The notes beneath the pieces were generated by a model. That model made no database searches. It worked only from the letters and a program-made list of their open reading frames with translations, and was not told the DNA's origin. Below are positions 6,822 to 6,868 of a stretch of 6,868 nt of DNA, piece after piece. Location: NCBI GenBank assembly GCA_003444595.1, contig DLUO01000015.1, forward strand, positions 1 through 6,868, in the 5' to 3' direction. Numbering within the stretch: position 1 is the first letter of the stretch; each line of letters begins with the position of its first letter. Origin of the DNA: Bacillota bacterium (GTDB lineage: Bacteria > Bacillota > Dethiobacteria > DTU022 > UBA8154). A program made the position numbers and the translations under genes.

Positions 6822-6868
6822 TTGTCTGCTAAAGATAAACCTATTGTGTATATTATCTCTGATTCCAT
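6822..6868 (+). CDS. Pyruvate, phosphate dikinase regulatory protein (YqfL/PpsR, DUF299), 5' fragment
   Basis: From the TTG at 6822 the frame reads LSAKDKPIVYIISDS up to the window end. KPIVYIISDS closely resembles the N-terminus of the bifunctional kinase/phosphorylase family that regulates pyruvate phosphate dikinase or PEP synthase (typically a short lead followed by I-Y-x-V/I-S-D-S and then GET). In Bacillus subtilis the yqfL gene lies just downstream of glyQS, with ccpN between, which supports the call. Only 15 codons are present and the gene runs off the end. The start is uncertain: the strong AGGAGG at 6802-6807 is 14 bases from this TTG, longer than ideal. An earlier in-frame TTG at 6789 lacks a ribosome binding site, and an ATG at 6811 is in a different frame and only three bases from the AGGAGG. 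Confidence 0.65.
   Translation, partial: MSAKDKPIVYIISDS

Noticed and set aside
6811..6868. An ATG at 6811 giving a hydrophobic, signal-peptide-like start (MAGSCLLKINLLCILSLIP).
   Set aside because: The ATG is only three bases from the AGGAGG, and the overlapping frame from 6822 reads a recognisable DUF299 N-terminus that fits the locus.

Overview
The window is the end of a metagenome-style or draft contig from a Firmicutes (Bacillota) bacterium. It most resembles the spore-forming or thermophilic Clostridia/Peptococcaceae type. Reasons: a glycine-type T-box leader, the two-subunit GlyQ/GlyS glycyl-tRNA synthetase, strong AGGAGG-like ribosome binding sites, and the gene order cdd-era-recO-(small gene)-glyQ-glyS-PPDK regulator, which is the known Firmicutes era/recO/glyQS neighbourhood. 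Base composition looks moderately GC-rich in the genes, with AT-rich intergenic stretches. No species can be named from the sequence alone. The first 19 bases are an exact Nextera transposon mosaic end, so genomic sequence starts only at about position 20.

Layout: every gene is on the + strand. A DUF881-like protein with an unrecognised N-terminal region, probably cut at its 5' end, occupies 37-915. It is followed by cytidine deaminase (cdd, 931-1308), the Era GTPase (1340-2227), the RecO recombination mediator (2239-3024) and a small UBA-like/DUF4342 protein (3054-3407). The gaps are 11 to 31 bases, so these five are probably one transcript. A 311-base non-coding stretch (3408-3718) then carries a vegetative-type promoter (TTGACA, 17 bases, TAAATT) and a compact glycine T-box riboswitch with its competing terminator. 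It controls glyQ (3719-4597) and glyS (4623-6725), the alpha and beta subunits of glycyl-tRNA synthetase. After a 96-base AT-rich gap, the first 15 codons of a gene in the pyruvate phosphate dikinase regulatory protein family (YqfL/PpsR, DUF299) begin near 6822 and run off the end.

Function: this is a housekeeping region covering pyrimidine salvage, 30S ribosome maturation, DNA repair and glycine charging, with tRNA-Gly-sensing control over the synthetase. I found no mobile element, CRISPR array, tRNA or rRNA gene, or defence system, and nothing that amounts to a new biological system. The points that merit a second look are the adapter remnant, the N-terminal extension of the DUF881 protein, the T-box architecture, the placement of the DUF4342 gene, and a hairpin that would mask the ribosome binding site of the last gene.
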